Source: Lumnitzera littorea
Lineage: Eukaryota; Streptophyta; Magnoliopsida; Myrtales; Combretaceae
Assembly (NCBI GenBank): GCA_024138015.1
Contig: JAMXBB010000004.1
Location: forward strand, 80,387,613 to 80,451,612
Direction of reading: 5' to 3'
Length of the DNA: 64,000 bases
In this document: positions 1-15,000 of the stretch, piece after piece
Position numbering within the stretch: position 1 is the first letter of the stretch
Layout of the letters: the number at the start of each line of letters is the position of its first letter
The notes under the pieces: generated by a model
Database searches by the model: none
Told to the model about the DNA's origin: nothing
The model's input: only the letters and a program-made list of their open reading frames with translations
Translations under genes and position numbers: made by a program

Positions 1-3000
1 TTAAGGGCACGATCCAAGTCCTCTTTAAATTTTTAGGTCTTAGCCAGCTCATGGGGCGCTTTGACCGCCTTTGTGAGTCAACTCATTCAGGGCACGATCC
101 AAGACTTCTTTAAATTTTTAGGTCTTAGCTAGCTCAAGGGGCGCTTTGACCGCATTCGTGAGTCAGCTCATTTAGGGCACGATCCAAGTCTTCTTCAAAT
201 TTTTAGGTCTTAGCCAACTCATTGGGCGCTTTGATCGGCTTGGTCAGTCCTCTCATTAAGGGTACGATCGAAGTCTTCTTCAAATTTTTAGGTCTTAGCC
301 AGCTCAAGGTGCGCTTTGACCACGTTGGTGAGTTAGCTCAGTAAGGGCACGATCCAAGTCTTCCTTAAATTTTTAGGTCTTAGCGAGCTCAAGGGGCGCT
401 TTGACCGCCTTGCTAAGTCAGCCCGTTAAGGGCACGATCCAAGCCTTCCTCAAATTTATAGTTCTTAGCTAGCTCAAGGGGCACTTTTACTATCTTAGTG
501 AGTCAGCTCATTAGGGGTACGATCCAAGTCTACTTTGAATTTTAGGTCTTTGCCAGCTCAAGGGGAGCTTTGACCCCCTTAGTGTGTCAGTTCATTAAGG
601 GCACGATCCAAGCCTTGTTCAAATTTTTAACGCTTAGCCAACTCAAGGAGCACTCTTACCGCCTTGTTGAGTCAGCTCATTAAGGGCACGATCCAAGTCT
701 TGTTCAAATTTTTAGCGCTTAGCTAACTCAAGGAGCACTCTTACCGCCTTGGTGAGGCAGCTCATTAAGGGCACGATCCAAGTCTTCTTTAAATTTTTCT
801 ATCTTAGCCAGCTCATAGGGCGCTTTGACCGCCTCGGTGAGTCAACGCATTAAGGGCACGATCCAACTCTTGTTCAAATTTTTAGCGCATAGCCAACTCA
901 AGGAGCACTCTTACCGCCTTGGTGAGTCAGCTAATTAAGGGCACGATCCAAGTCTTCTTTAAATTTTTCTATCTTAGCCAGCTCATAGGGCGCTTTGACC
1001 TCCTCGGTGTGTCAACGCATTAAGGGCACGATCCAAGTCTTCTACAGATTTTTTGGTCTTAGCCAGCTCAAGGGGCGCTCTGATTGCCATGGCGAGTCAT
1101 TTCATTAAGGACATGATCCATGTCTTCTTCATATTTTTAGGTCATAGCCAGCTCAAGGGGCGCTTTAACCGGCTTGGTAAGTCAGCCCATTGATGGCACG
1201 ATCCAAGTTTTCTTCAAATTATTATTTCTTAGCCAGCACAAGGGGTGCTTTGACTGCCTTGGTGAGTCAGGTCATTCAGGGCACGATCTAAGTCTTCTTC
1301 AAATTTTTAGGTGTTAGCCAGATCATGGGGCGCTTTGATTGCCTTAGTGAGTCAGCTCATTAAGGGTACAATCTAAGTCTTTTAGAAATTTTTAATTCTT
1401 AGCTAGCTCATGGGTCGATTTGACCACCTTGGTGAGTCAGCTCATTTAGGGCACGATCCAAGTCTTCTTCAAATTTTTAGGTCTTAGCCAACTCATGGGG
1501 TGCTTTAACCGCCTTGGTGATTCTTCTCATTATGGGTATGATCGAAGTCTTCTTCAAATTTTTAGGTCTTAGCCAGCTCAAGGGGCGCTTTGACCGCGTT
1601 GGTGAGATAGCTCAGTAAGGGTACGATCCAAGTCTTCTTTAAATTTTTAGGTCTTAGCGAGCTCAAGGGGCGCTTTGACTGCCTTGCTGAGTCAGCCCAT
1701 TGAGGGCACGATTTGAGCCTTCTTCAAATTTCTACGTCTTAGCAAGCTCTAGGGGCGCTTTGACCGCCTTCGTGATTCAACTCGTTAATGGTACAATACA
1801 AGTCCTCTTCATGTTTTTAGGTTTTATCCAACTCATGGGGCACTTTGATCGCCTTGGTGCGTCGACACATTAAGGGCACCATCCAAGTCTTCTTCAAATT
1901 TTTAGGTCTTAGCCAACTCATGGGGCGCTTTGACCACCTTAGTGCGTTAGCTCATTAAGGGCACGATCCAAGTTTTCTTCAAATTTTTAGGTCTTAGCCA
2001 GCTTATGTTGCGCTTTTACCGCCTTGGAGAGTCAGCTCATTAAGGGCACGATCTAAGTTTTCTCCAAATTTTTAGTTATTAGCCGTCTTATGGGGTGCTT
2101 TGACTGGCTTAGTGAGTCAGGTCATTAAGGGCGCGATCCAAGTGTTCTTCAAATTTTTAGTTCTTAGCTAGCTCAAGGGGCACTTTGACCACCTTGGTGA
2201 GTCAATTCATTAAGGGTACGATCCATGTCTACTTTGAATTTTAGGTCTTAGCCAGCTCAAGGGGCGCTTTCACCCCCTTAGTGTGTCAGCTCATTAAGGG
2301 CACGATCCAAGTCTTGTTCAAAATTTTAGCGCTTAGCCAACTCAAGGAGCACTCTTACCTCCTTAGCGAGTCAGCTCATTAAGGGCACGATCCAAGTCTT
2401 TTTTAAATTTTTCCATCTTAGCCAGCTCATAGGGCGCTTTGACCGCCTCGGTGAGTCAACGCATTAAGGGCACGATCCTTGTCTTCTTCAGATTTTTAGG
2501 ACTTAACCAGCTCAAGGGGCGCTCTGACCACCATGGTGAGTCATTTCATTAAGGGTAGGATCCATGTCTTCTTCAAATTTTTAGGTCATAGCCAGCTCAA
2601 GGGGTGCTTTAACCGCCTTGATAAGTTAGCCCATTGAGGGCACGATCCAAGTTTTCTACAAATTATTATTTCTTAGCCAGCTCAAGCGGTGCTTTGATTG
2701 CCTTGGTGAGTCAGGTCATTCTGGGGACGATCCAAGTCTTCTTCAAATTTTTAGGTGTTAGCCAGATCATGGGGCGCTTTGACTGCCTTGGTGAGTCAGC
2801 TCATTAAGGGTACGATCTAAGTCTTTTGGAAATTTTTAATTCTTAGCCAGCTCATTGGTCGCTTTGACCGCCTTGGTGAGTCAGCTCATCAAGGGCACGA
2901 TCTAGGTCTTCTTCAAATTTTTTGGACTTTGCTAGCTCATGCTGCACTTTCACTGCCTTGGTGAGTCAGCTCATTAAGGGCACGATCTAAGTTTTCTCCA

Positions 3001-6000
3001 AATTTTTAGGTATTAGCCAGCTCATGGGGTGCTTTGACCGCTTTGGTGAGTCAGCTCATTAAGGGCACGTTGCAAATCTTCTTCAAATTTTTAGGCCATA
3101 GTGAGCTCAAGGGGCGCTTTGACCGCCTTGGTGAGTCTGCTTATTAAGGGCACGATCCAAGTCATCTTCAAATTTTTAGGTCTTAGCTAGATCATTGCGC
3201 ACTTTGACCACCTTGATGAATCAGCTCATTAAGGGCACGATCCAAGTCTTCTTTAAACTTTTAGTTCTTTGCCAGCTCATGGGGCGCTTTGATCGCCTTG
3301 GTGAGTCAGCTCATTAAGGGTATGTCCAAGTCTTCTTCAAGTTTCTAGGACTTAGCCAGCTCAAGGAGCGCTTTGACCCCCTTGGTGAGTCAGCTAATAA
3401 GGGCACGTAGCAAGTCTTCTTCAAAATTTTAGGCCATAGTAAGCTCAAGGGGTGCTTTGACCGCATTGGTGAGTTAGCTCATTAAGGGCACGTTCCAAGT
3501 TTTCTTCAAATTTCTAGGTCTTAGCCAGCTTATGGGGCGCTTTGCCCGCCTTGCTGAGTCAGCTCAATAAAGGCACGATCTAAGTGTTCCTCAAATTTTT
3601 AAGTCATAGCCACCTCATGGGGCGCTTTGACTACCGTAGTGAGTCAGCTCATTAAGGACACGATCTATGTCCCCTTCAAATTTTTAGGTCTTAGCGAGCT
3701 CAAGTGTGCTTTGACCGCCCTGGTGAGTCATCTCATTAAGGGTACGATCCACGTCTTCTTGAAATTTTTATTTCTAAGCCAGCTCATGGGGCGCTTTTAC
3801 TGCCTTGCTAAGTCTGCCCATTGTGGGTACGATCCAAGATTTCTTTAAATTTTTAGGTCTTAGCCAGCTTAAGGGGCACTTAGACCTGCTTGGTGAGTCA
3901 GCTCATTAAGGGCACGATCCGAGTCCTCTTCAAATTTTTAGGTCTTAGCCAACTCATGGGGCGCTTTGACAGCGTTGGTGAGTTAGCTCAGTAAGGGCAC
4001 GATCCAAGTCTTCTTTAAATTTTTAGATCTTAGCAAGCTCAAGGGGCGCTTTGACCGCCTTGCTGAGTCAGCCCATTAAGGGCACGATCTAAGCCTTTTT
4101 CAAATTTCTACGTCTTAGCAAGCTCTAGGGGCGCTTTGACCGCCTTCGTGATTCAACTCGTTAATGGCACAATACAAGTCCTCTTCAAGTTTTTTGGTTT
4201 TAGCCAACTCATGGGGCACTTTGATCACCTTGGTGCGTCAACACATTAAGGGCACGATCTAAGTCTTTATCAAATTTTTAGGTCTTAGCCAACTCATGGG
4301 GCGCTTTGACCACCTTAGTGCGTTAGCTCATTAAGGGCACGATCCAAGTTTTCTTCAAATTTTTAGGTCTTAGCCAGCTCATGTTGCGCTTTTACCGCCT
4401 TGGAGAGTCAGCTCATTAAGGGCACGATCTAAGTTTTCTTCAAATTTTTAGTTATTAGCCGTCTTATGGGGTGCTTTGACTGGCTTGGTGAGTCAGGTCA
4501 TTAAGGGCACGATCCAAGTCTTCTTCAAATTTTTAGGTCTTAGCTAGCTCATGGGGCGCTTTGACCGCCTTGCTAAGTCAGCCCATTGTAGGCATGATCC
4601 AAGATTTCTTCGAATTTTGAGGTCTTAGCTAGCTCAAAGGGCACTTAGACCGGCATGGTGAGTCAGCTCATTAAGGGTACGATCCAAGTCCTCTTCAAAT
4701 TTTTAGGTCTTAGCCAGCTCATGGGGCGCTTTGACCGCCTTTGTGAGTGAACTCATTAAGGGCACGATCTAAGACTTCATTAAATTTATAGGACTTAGCT
4801 AGCTCAAGGGGCGCTTTGACCGCTTTGGTGAGTCAGCTCATTTAGGGCATGATCCATGTTTTCCTCAAATTTTTAGGTCTTAGCCAACTCATGGGGCGCT
4901 TTGACCGCCTTGGTGAGTCCTCTCATTAAGGGTACGATCGAAGTCTTCTTCAAATTTATAAGTCTTAGCCAACTCAAGGGGCGCTTTGACCGCCTTGGTG
5001 AGTTAGCTCAGTAAGGGCACGATCCAAGTCTTCTTTAAATTTTTAGGTTTTAGCGAGCTTAAGGGGCGCTTTGACCGCCTTGCTGAGTCAGCCCATTAAG
5101 GGCACGATCTAAGCCTTCTTCAAATTTCTACGTCTTAGTGAGCTCAAGAGGCGCTTTGACCGGCTTGGTGAGTCAACTCGTTAATGGCACAATACAAGTC
5201 CTCTTAATGTTTTTAGGTTTTAGCCAACTCATGGAGCACTTTGATCGCCTTGGTGAGTCAACACATTAAGGGCATGATCCAAGTCTTCTTCAAATTTTTA
5301 GGTCTTAGCCAACTCATGGGTCGCTTTGACCACCTTAGTGCGTTAGTTCATTAAGGGCACGATCCAAGTCTTCTTCAAATTTATAGGTCTTAGCTAGCTC
5401 AAGGGCCACTTTGACTATCTTAGTGAGTCAGCTCATTAACAGTTCGATCCATGTCTACTTTGAATTTTAGGTCTTAGCCAACTCAAGGGGCGCTTTGACA
5501 CCCTTAGTGTGTCAGCTCATTAAGGGCACGATCCAAGTCTTGTTCAAATTTTTAGCGCTTAGCCAACTCAAGGAGCACTCTTACCGCCTTGGTGAGTTAG
5601 CTCATTAAGGGCACAATCCAAGTCTTGTTCAAGTGTTTAGCGCTTAGCCAACTCAAGGAGCACTCTTACCGCCTTGGTGAGTCAGCTCATTAAGGGCACG
5701 ATCCAAGTCTTCTTTAAATTTTTCTATCTTAGCCAGCTCATAGGGCACTTTGACCGCCTCAGTGAGTCAACGCATTAAGGGCACGATCCAAGTCTTCTAC
5801 AGATTTTTTGGTCTTAGCTAGCTCAAGGGGCGCTCTGACCGCCATGGCGAGTCATTTCATTAAGGTCATGATCCATGTCTTCTCTAAATTTTTGGGTCAT
5901 AGCCAGCTCAAGGGGCGCTTTAACCGGCTTGGTAAGTCATCCCATAGAGGGCACGATCCAAGTTTCCTTCAAATTATTATTTCTTAGCCAGCTCAAGGGG

Positions 6001-9000
6001 TGCTTTGACTGCCTTGGAGAGTCAGGTCATTCAGGGCACGATCCAAGTCTTCTTCAAATTTTTAGGTGTTAGCCAGATCATGGGGAGCTTTGACTGCCTT
6101 AGTGAGTCAGGTCATTAAGGGTACGATCTAAGTCTTTTAGAAATTTTTAATTCTTAGGCAGCTCGTGGGTCGCTTTGACTGCCTTGGTGAGTCAGCTCAT
6201 TAAGGGCACGATCCAAGACTTCTTCAAATTTTTAGGTGTTAGCCAGCTCAAGCGGCGATTTGACCGCCTTGGTGAGTCAGCTCATTAAGGGTACGATCTA
6301 AGCTTTCTTCAAATTTTTAGGTATTAGCGGGCTCATGGGGCGCTTTGACCGGCTTGGTGAGTCAGGTCATCAAGGGCACGTTCTAAGTCTTCTTCAAATT
6401 TTTTGGACTCTGCCAGCTCATGCTACACTTTCACTACCATGGTTAGTTAGCTCATTAAGGGCACGATCCAAGTTTTCTCCAAATTTTTCGGTATTAGGCA
6501 GCTCATGGGTTGCTTTGACCGCTATGGTGAGTCAGCTCATCAAGGGCACGTTGCAAGTCTTCATTAAATTTTTAGGCCATAGTGAGCTCAAGGGGCGCTT
6601 GGACCGCCTTGGTGAGTCTGCTTGTTAAAGGCACGATCTAAGTCTTCTTTAAATTTTTAGGTCTTAGCTAGATCATGGGGCGCTTTGACCACCTTGATGA
6701 ATCAGCTCATTAAGGGCACGATCCAAGTCTTCTTCAAACTTTTAGTTCTTTGCCAACTCATGGGGCGCTTTGATCGCCTTGGTGAGTCAGCTCATTAAGG
6801 GCACGTTCCAAGTCTTCTTCAAGTTTCTAGGACTTAACCAGCTCAAGGAGCGCTTTTACCCCCTTGGTGAGTCAGCTAATAAGGGCACGTTGCAAGTCTT
6901 CTTAAAATTTTTAGGCCATAGTAAGCTCAAGGGGTGCTTTGACCGCATTGGTGAGTTAGCTCATTAAGGGCACGTTCCAAGTCTTCTTCAAATTGCTGGG
7001 TCTTAGCAAGCTCTTGGGGCGCTTTGGCCGCCTTGCTGAGTCAACTCAATAAAGGCACGATCTAAGTCTTCCTCAAATTTTTAAGTCATAGCCAGCTCAT
7101 GGGGCGCTTTGACTACCGTAGTGAGTCAGCTCATTAAGGACACGATCTATGTCCTCCTCAAATTTTTAGGTCTTAGCCTGCTCAAGTGTGCTTTGACTGC
7201 CTTGGTGAGTCATCTCATTAAGGGTACGATCCACGTCTTCTTGAAATTTTTATTTCTATGCCAGCTCATGGGGCGCTTTGACCGCCTTGGTGAGTCTGCT
7301 CATTAAGGGCACGATCCAAGTCTTCTTCAAATTTTTAGGTCTTAGCTAGCTCATGGGGCGCTTTGATCGCCTTGCTAAGTTTTCCCATTGTAGGCACGAT
7401 CCAAGATTTCATCAAATTTTTAGGTCTTAGCCACCTCAAGGGGCACTTAAACTGGCTTGGTGAGTCAGCTCATTAAGGGCACGATCCAAGTCCTCTTTAA
7501 ATTTTTAGGTCTTAGCCAGCTCATGGGGCGCTTTGACCGCCTTTGTGAGTCAACTCATTAAGGGCACGATCCAAGACTTCTTTAAATTTTTAGGTCTTAG
7601 CTAGCTCAAGGGGCGCCTTGACCGCTTTGGTGAGTCAGCTCATTTAAGGCACGATCCAAGTCTTCTTCAAATTTTTAGGTCTTAGCCAACTCATGGGGCG
7701 CTTTGACCGCCTTAGTGAGTCTTCTCATGAAGGGTACGATCGAAGTCTTATTCAAATTTTTAGGTCATAGCCTGCTCAAGGGGTGCTTTGACCGCGTTGG
7801 TGAGTTAGCTCAGTAAGGGCACGATCCAAGTCTTCTTTAAATTTTTAGGTCTTAGCGAGCTCAAGGGGCGCTTTGACCGCCTTCGTGAGTCAACTCGTTA
7901 ATGGCACAATACAAGTCCTCTTCAAGTCTTTAGGTTTTAGACAACTCATGGGGCACTTTGATCGCCTTGGTGAGTCAACACATTAAGGGCACGATCCAAG
8001 TCTTGTTCAAATTTTTAGGTCTTAGCCAACTCATTGGGCGGTTTGACCACCTTAGTGCGTTAGCTCATTATGGGCACGATCCAAGTCTACTTTGAATTTT
8101 AGGTCTTAGCCAGCTCAAGGGGCGCTTTGACCCCCTTAGTGTGTTAGCTCATTAAGGGCACGATCCAAGTCTTGTTCAAATTTTTAGCGCTTAGCCAACT
8201 CATGGAGCACTCTTACCGCCTCGGTGAGTCAGCTCATTAAGGGCACGATCCAAGTCTTCTTTAAATTTTTCTATCTTAGCCAGCTCATAGGGCGCTTTGA
8301 TCGCCTCGATGAGTCAACGCATTAAGGGCACGATCTAAGTCTTCTTCAGATTTTTAGGTCTTATCCAGCTCAAGGGGCGCTCTGAACGCCATGGTGAGTC
8401 ATTTCATTAAGGGCATGATCCATCTCTTCTTCAAATTTTTAGGTCATAGCCAGCTCAAGGGGCGCTTTAACCACCTTGGTAAGTCAGCCCTTTGAGGGCA
8501 CGATCCAAGTTTTCTTCAAATTATTATTTCTTATCCTGCTCAAGGGGAGCTTTGATTGCCTTGGTGAGTCAGGTCATTCGGGGGACGATCCAAGTCTTCT
8601 TCAAATTTTTAAGTGTTAGCCGGATCATGTGGCGCTTTGACTGCCTTGGTGAGTCAGCTCATTAAGGGTATGATGTAAGTCTTTTAGAAATTTTTAGTTC
8701 TTAGCCAGCTCATGGGTCGCTTTGACCGCCTTGGTGAGACAGCTCATTAAGGGCACGATCCAAGACATCTTCAAATATTTAGGTGTTAGCCAGCTCAAGC
8801 GGCGATTTGACCACCTTGGTGAGTTAGCTCATTAAGGGCAAGATCTAAGCTTTCTTCAAATTTTTAGGTATTAGTGGGCTCATGGGGCGCTTTGACCGAC
8901 TTGGTGAGTCAGGTCATTAAAGGCATGATCTAAGTCTTCTTCAAATTTTTTGGACTGTGCCAGCTCATGCTACACTTTCACTGCCTTGGTGAGTCAGCTC

Positions 9001-12000
9001 ATTAAGGGTACGATCTAAGTTTTCTCCAAATTTTTCGGTATTAGGCAGCTCATGGGGCGCTTTGACTACTTTGGTGAGTCAGCACATTAAGGGCACATTG
9101 AAAGTCTTCTTCAAATTTTTAGGCCATAGTGAGCTCAAGGGGCGCTTTGACCGCCTTGGTGAGTTAGCTTATTAAGGGCACGATCCAAGTCTTCTTCAAA
9201 TTTTTAGGTCTTAGCTAGATCATGGGGCGCTTTGACCACCTTGATGAATCAGCTCATTAAGGGCACGATCCAAGTCTTCTTCAAACTTTTAGTTCTTTGC
9301 CAGCTCATGGGGCGCTTTGACCACCTTGGTGAGTCAGCTCATTAAGGGCACGTTCTAAGTTTTCTTCTAGTTTCTAGGACTTAGCCAGCTTAAGGGGCGC
9401 TTTGACCCCCTTGGTGAGTCTACTAATAAGGGCACGTTGTAAGTCTTCTTAAAATTTTTAGGCCATAGTAAGCTCAAGAGGTGCTTTGACCGCATTGGTG
9501 AGTTAGCTCATTAAGGGCACGTTCCATGTCTTCTTCAAATTTCAAGGTCTTAGCTAGCTCATGGGGCGCTTTGGCCGCCTTACTGAGTCAGCTCAATAAA
9601 GGCACTATCTAAGTCTTCCTCAAATTTTTAAGTCATAGCCAGCTCATGGGGCGCTTTGACTGCCGTAGTGAGTCAGCTCATTAAGGACACGATCTAAGTC
9701 CTCTACAAATTTTTAGGTCTTAGCGAGCTCAAGTGTGCTTTGACCGCCTTGGTGAGTCATCTCATTAAGGGTACGATCCACGTCTTCTTGAAATTTTTAT
9801 TTCTAACCCAGCTCATGGGGCGCTTTGACCGCCTTGGTGAGACTGCTCATTAAGGGTACGATCCAAGTCCTCTTCAAATTTTTAGGTCTTAGCCAGCTCA
9901 TGGGGCGCTTTGACCGCCTTTGTGAGTCAACTCATTAAAGGCACAATCCAAGCATGCTTTAAATTTTTAAATCTTAGCTAGCTCAAGGGATGCTTTAACC
10001 GCTTTGGCGAGTCAGCTCATTTAGGGCACGATCCAAGTCTTCAAATTTTTAGGTCTTAGCCAACTCATGGGGTGCTTTGACCGCCATGGTGAGTCTTCTC
10101 TTTAAGGGTACGATCGAAGTCTTCTTCAAATTTTTAGGACTTAGCCAGCTCAAGGGGCGCTTTGACCGTATTGGTGAGTTAGCTCAGTAAGGGTACGATC
10201 CAAGTCTTCTTTAAATTTTTAAGTCTTAGGGAGCTCAAGGGGCGCTTTGACCGCCTTGCTGAGTCAACCCATTAAGGGCACGATCTAAGCCTTCTTTAAA
10301 TTTCTACGTCTTAGCAAGCTCAAGGGGTGCTTTGATCGCCTTGGTGAGTCAACTCGTTAATGGCACAATACAAGTCCTCTTCAAGTTTTTAGGTTTTAGC
10401 CAACTCAAGGGGCACTTTGATCGCCTTGGTGAGTCAACACATTAGGGGCACGATCCAAGTCTTCTTCAAATTTTTAGGTCTTAGCCAACTCATGGGGCGC
10501 TTTGACCACCTTAGTGCGTTAGCTCATTAAGGGCATGATCCAAGTCTTCTTCAAATTTTTAGGTCTTAGCCAGCTCATGTTGCGCTTTTACCGCCTTGGT
10601 GAGTCAGCTCATTAAGGGCACGATCCAAGTTTTCTTCAAATTTTTAGTTATTAGCCGTCTCATGGGGCGCTTTGACTGGCTTGGTGAGTCAGGTTAGTAA
10701 GGGCACGATCCAAGTCTTCTTCAAATTTTTAGGTTTTAGCTAGCTCAAGGGGCACTTTGACCACCTTGGTGAGTCAATTCATTAAGGGTACGATCTAAGT
10801 CTACTTTGAATTTTAGGTCTTAGCTAGCTCAAGGGGCGCTTTGACCCCCTTAGTGTGTCATCTCATTTAGGGCACAATCTAAGTCTTGTTCAAATTTTTA
10901 GCGCTTAGCCAACTCAAGGAGCACTCTTACCTCCTTGGTGAGTCAGCTCATTAAGGGCATGATCCAAGTCTTCTTTAAATTTTTCTGTCTTAGCCAGCTC
11001 AAAAGGCGCTTTGATCTCCTCGATGTGTCAACGCATTAAGGGCACGATCCAAGTCTTCTTCAGATTTTTAAGTCTTAGCCAGCTCAAGGGGCGCTCTGAC
11101 CACCATGGTGAGTCATTTCATTAAGGGCATGGTGCATGTCTTCTTCAAATTTTTAGGTCATAGCCAGCTCAAGGGGCGCTTTAACCGCCTTGGTAAGTTA
11201 GCCCATTAAAGGCACAATCCAAGTTTTCTTCAAATTATTACTTCTTAGCCAGCTCAAAGGGTGCTTTGATTGCCTTGGTGAGTCGGGTCATTCAGGGGAC
11301 GATCCAAGTCTTCTTCAATTTTTTAGGTGTTAGCCAGATCATGGGGCGCTTTGACTGCCTTGGTGAGTCAGCTCATTAAGGGTACGATCTATGTCCTTTA
11401 GAAATTTTTAGTTCTTAGCCAGCTCATGGGTCGCTTTGACCGCCTTGGTGAGTCAGCTCATTAAGGGCACAATCCAAGACTTCTTCAAATTTTTAGGTGT
11501 TAGCCAGCTCAAGCGGCGATTTGACCGCCTTGGTGAGTCAGCTCATTAAGGGCACGATCTAAGCTTTCTTCAAATTTTTAGGTATTAGCGGGCTCATGGG
11601 GCGCTTGGACCTGCTTGGTGAGTCAGGTCATTAAGGGCACGATCTAAGTCTTCTTCAAATTTTATGGACTTTGCCAGCTCATGCTGCACTTTCACTGCCT
11701 TGGTGACTCAGCTGATTAAGGGCACGATCCAAGTTTTCTTTAAATTTTTCGGTATTAGGCAGCTCATGGGGTGCTTTGACCGCTTTGGTGAGTCAGCTCA
11801 TTAAGGGCACGTTGCAAGTCTTCATTAAATTTTTAGGCCATAGTGAGCTCAAGGGGCGCTTTGACCGCCTTAGTGAGTTAGCTTATTAAGGGCATGATCC
11901 AAGTCTTCTTCAAATTTTTAGGTCTTAGCTAGATCATGGGGCGCTTTGACTACCTTGATGAATCTGCTCATTAAGGGCACGATCCAAGTCTTCTTCAAAC

Positions 12001-15000
12001 TTTTAGTTCTTTGCCCGCTCATGGGGCGCTTTTACTGCCTTGGTGAGTCAGCTCATTAAGGGCACGTTCCAAGTCTTCTTCAAGTTTCTAGGACTTAGCC
12101 AGCTCAAGGGGCGCTTTAACCCCCTTGGTGAGTGAGCTAATAAGGGTACGTTGCAAGTCTTCTTAAAATTTTTAGGCCATAGTAAGCTCAAGGTGTGCTT
12201 TGACCGCATTGGTGAGTTAGCTCATTAAGGGCACGTTCCAAGCCTTCTTCAAATTTCTAGGTCTTAGCCAACTCATGGGGTGCTTTGGTCGCTTTGCTGA
12301 GTCAGCTCAATAAAGGCATGATCTAAGTCTTCCTCAAATTCTTAAGTCATAGCCAACTCATGGGGCGCTTTGGCTGCCGTAGTGAGTCAGCTCATTACGG
12401 ATACGATCTAAGTCCTCTTCAAATTTTTAGGTCTTAACCAGCTCAAGTGTGCTTTGACCGCCTTGGTGAGTCATCTCATTAAGGGTACGATCCACGTCTT
12501 CTTGAAATTTTTATTTCTAAGCCAGCTCATGGGGCGCTTTGACCACCTTGGTGAGTCTGCTCATTAAGGGCACAATCCAAGTCTTCTTCAAATTTTTAGG
12601 TCTTAGCCAGCTCATGGGGCGCTTTGACCGCTTTGCTAAGTCTGCCCATTGTGGGCACGATCCAAGATTTTTTCAAATTTTTAGGTCTTAGCCAGCTCAA
12701 GGGGCACTTAGACCGGCTTAGTGAGTCTGCTCATTATGGGCACGATCCAAGTCCTCTTCAAATTTTTAGGTCTTAGCTAGCTCATGGGGCGCTTTGACCG
12801 CCTTTGTGAGTCAACTCATCAAGGGCACGGTTCAAGACTACTTTAAATTTTTTGGTCTTAGCTAGCTCAAGGGGCGCTTTGACCGCTTTGGTGAGTCAGC
12901 TCATTTAGGGCACGATCCAAGTCTTCTTCAAATTTTTAGGTCTTAGCCAACTCATGAGGTGCTTTGACCGCCTTGGTGGGACTTCTCATTAAAGGTACGA
13001 TCGAAGTCTTCTTCAAATTTTTAGGTCTTAGCCAGCTCAAGGGGTGCTTTGACCGCATTGGTGAGTTAGCTTAGTAAGGGCACGATCCAAGTCTTCTTTA
13101 AATTTTTAGGTCTTAGGGAGCTCAAGGGGCGCTTTGACCGCCTTGCTTAGTCAGCCCATTAAGGGCACGATCTAAGCCTTCTTCAAATTTCTACGTCTTA
13201 GCAAGCTTAAGGGGCGCTTTGATCGCCTTGGTGAGTCAACTCGTTAATGGCACAATACAAGTCGTCTTCAAGTTTTTAGGTTTTAGCCAACTCATGTGGC
13301 ACTTTGATCGCCTTGGTGAGTCAACACATTAAGGGCACGATCCAAGTCTTCTTCAAATTTTTAGGTCTTAGCCAACTCATGGGGCACTTTGACCACCTTA
13401 GTGTGTTAGCTCATTAAGGGTACGATCCAAGTTTTCTTCAAATTTTTAGGCCTTAGCCAGCTCATGTTGCGCTTTTACCGCCTTGGAGAGTCAGCTCATT
13501 AAGGGTACGATCCAAGTTTTCTTCATATTTTTAGTTATTAGTAGTCACATGGGGCGCTTTGACTGGCTTGGTGAGTCAGGTCATTAAGGGCACGATCCAA
13601 GTTTTCTTTAAATTTTTAAGTCTTAGCTAGCTCAAGGGGAACTTTGACCACCTTGGTAAGTCAACTCATTAAGGGTACGATTCAAGTCTACTTTGAATTT
13701 TAGGTCTTAGCCAGCTCAAGGCGCGCTTTTACCCCCTTGGTTTGTCAGCTCATTAAGGTTACGATCCAAGTCTTGCTCAAATTTTTAACGCTTAGCCAAC
13801 TTAAGGAGCACCCTTACCGCCTTGGTGAGTCAGCTCATTAAGGGCACGATCCAAGCATTCTTTAAATTTTTCTATCTTAGCCAGCTCATGAGGCGCTTTG
13901 ACCGCCTCGGTGAGTCAACACATTAAGGGCACGATCCAAGTCTTCTTCAGATTTTTAGGACTTAGCCAACTCAAGGGGCGCTCTGACCGCCATGGTGAGT
14001 CATTCATTAAGGGCATGATCCATCTCTTCTTCAAATTTTTAGGTCATAGCCAGCTCAAGAGGTGCTTTAACCGCCTTGGTAAGTCAGCCCATTGAGGGCA
14101 CGATCCAAGTTTTCTTCAAATTATTATTTCTCAGCCAGCTCAAGGGGTGCTTTGACTGCCTTGGTGAGTCAGGTCATTCAGGGCACGATCCAAGTCTTCT
14201 TCAAATTTTAAGGTGTTAGCCAGATCATGGGGTGCTTTGATTGCCTTGGTGAGTTAGCTGATTAAGGGTACGATCTAAGTTTTTTAGAAATTTTTAGTTC
14301 TGAGCCAGCTCATGGGTCGCTATGACCGCCTTGGTGAGTCAGCTCATTAAGGGTACGATCCAAGACTTCTTCAAATTTTTAGGTGTTAGCCAGCTCAAGC
14401 GGCGATTTGACCGCCTTAGTGAGTCAGCTCATTAAGGGCACGATCTAAGCTTTCTTCAAATTTTTAGGTATTAGCGGGCTCATGGGGCGCTTTGATCGGC
14501 TTGGTGAGTCAGGTCATTAAAGGCACGATCTAAGTCTTCTTCAATTTTTTTGGACTTTGCCAACTCATGCTGCACTTTCACTGCCTTGGTGAGTCAGCTC
14601 ATTAAGGTCACGATCCAAGTTTTCTACAAATTTTTCGGTATTAGGCAGCTCATGGTGCGCTTAGACCGCTTTGGTGAGTCAGCTCATTAAGGGCACGTTG
14701 CATGTCTTCTTCAAATTTTTAGGCCATAGTGAGCTGAAGGGGCGCTTTGACCGCTTTGGTGAGTCAGCTTATTAAGGGCACGATCCAAGTCTTCTTCAAA
14801 TTTTTAGGTCTTAGCTAGATCATGGGGCGCTTTGACCACCTTTATGAATCAGCTCATTAAGGGCACGATCCAAGTCTTCTTCAAACTTTTAGTTCTTTGC
14901 CCGCTCATGGGGCGCTTTGACCGCCTTGGTGAGTCAACTCATTAAGGGCACGTTCAAAGTCTTCTTCAAGTTTCTAGGACTTAGCCAGCTCAAGGGGCGC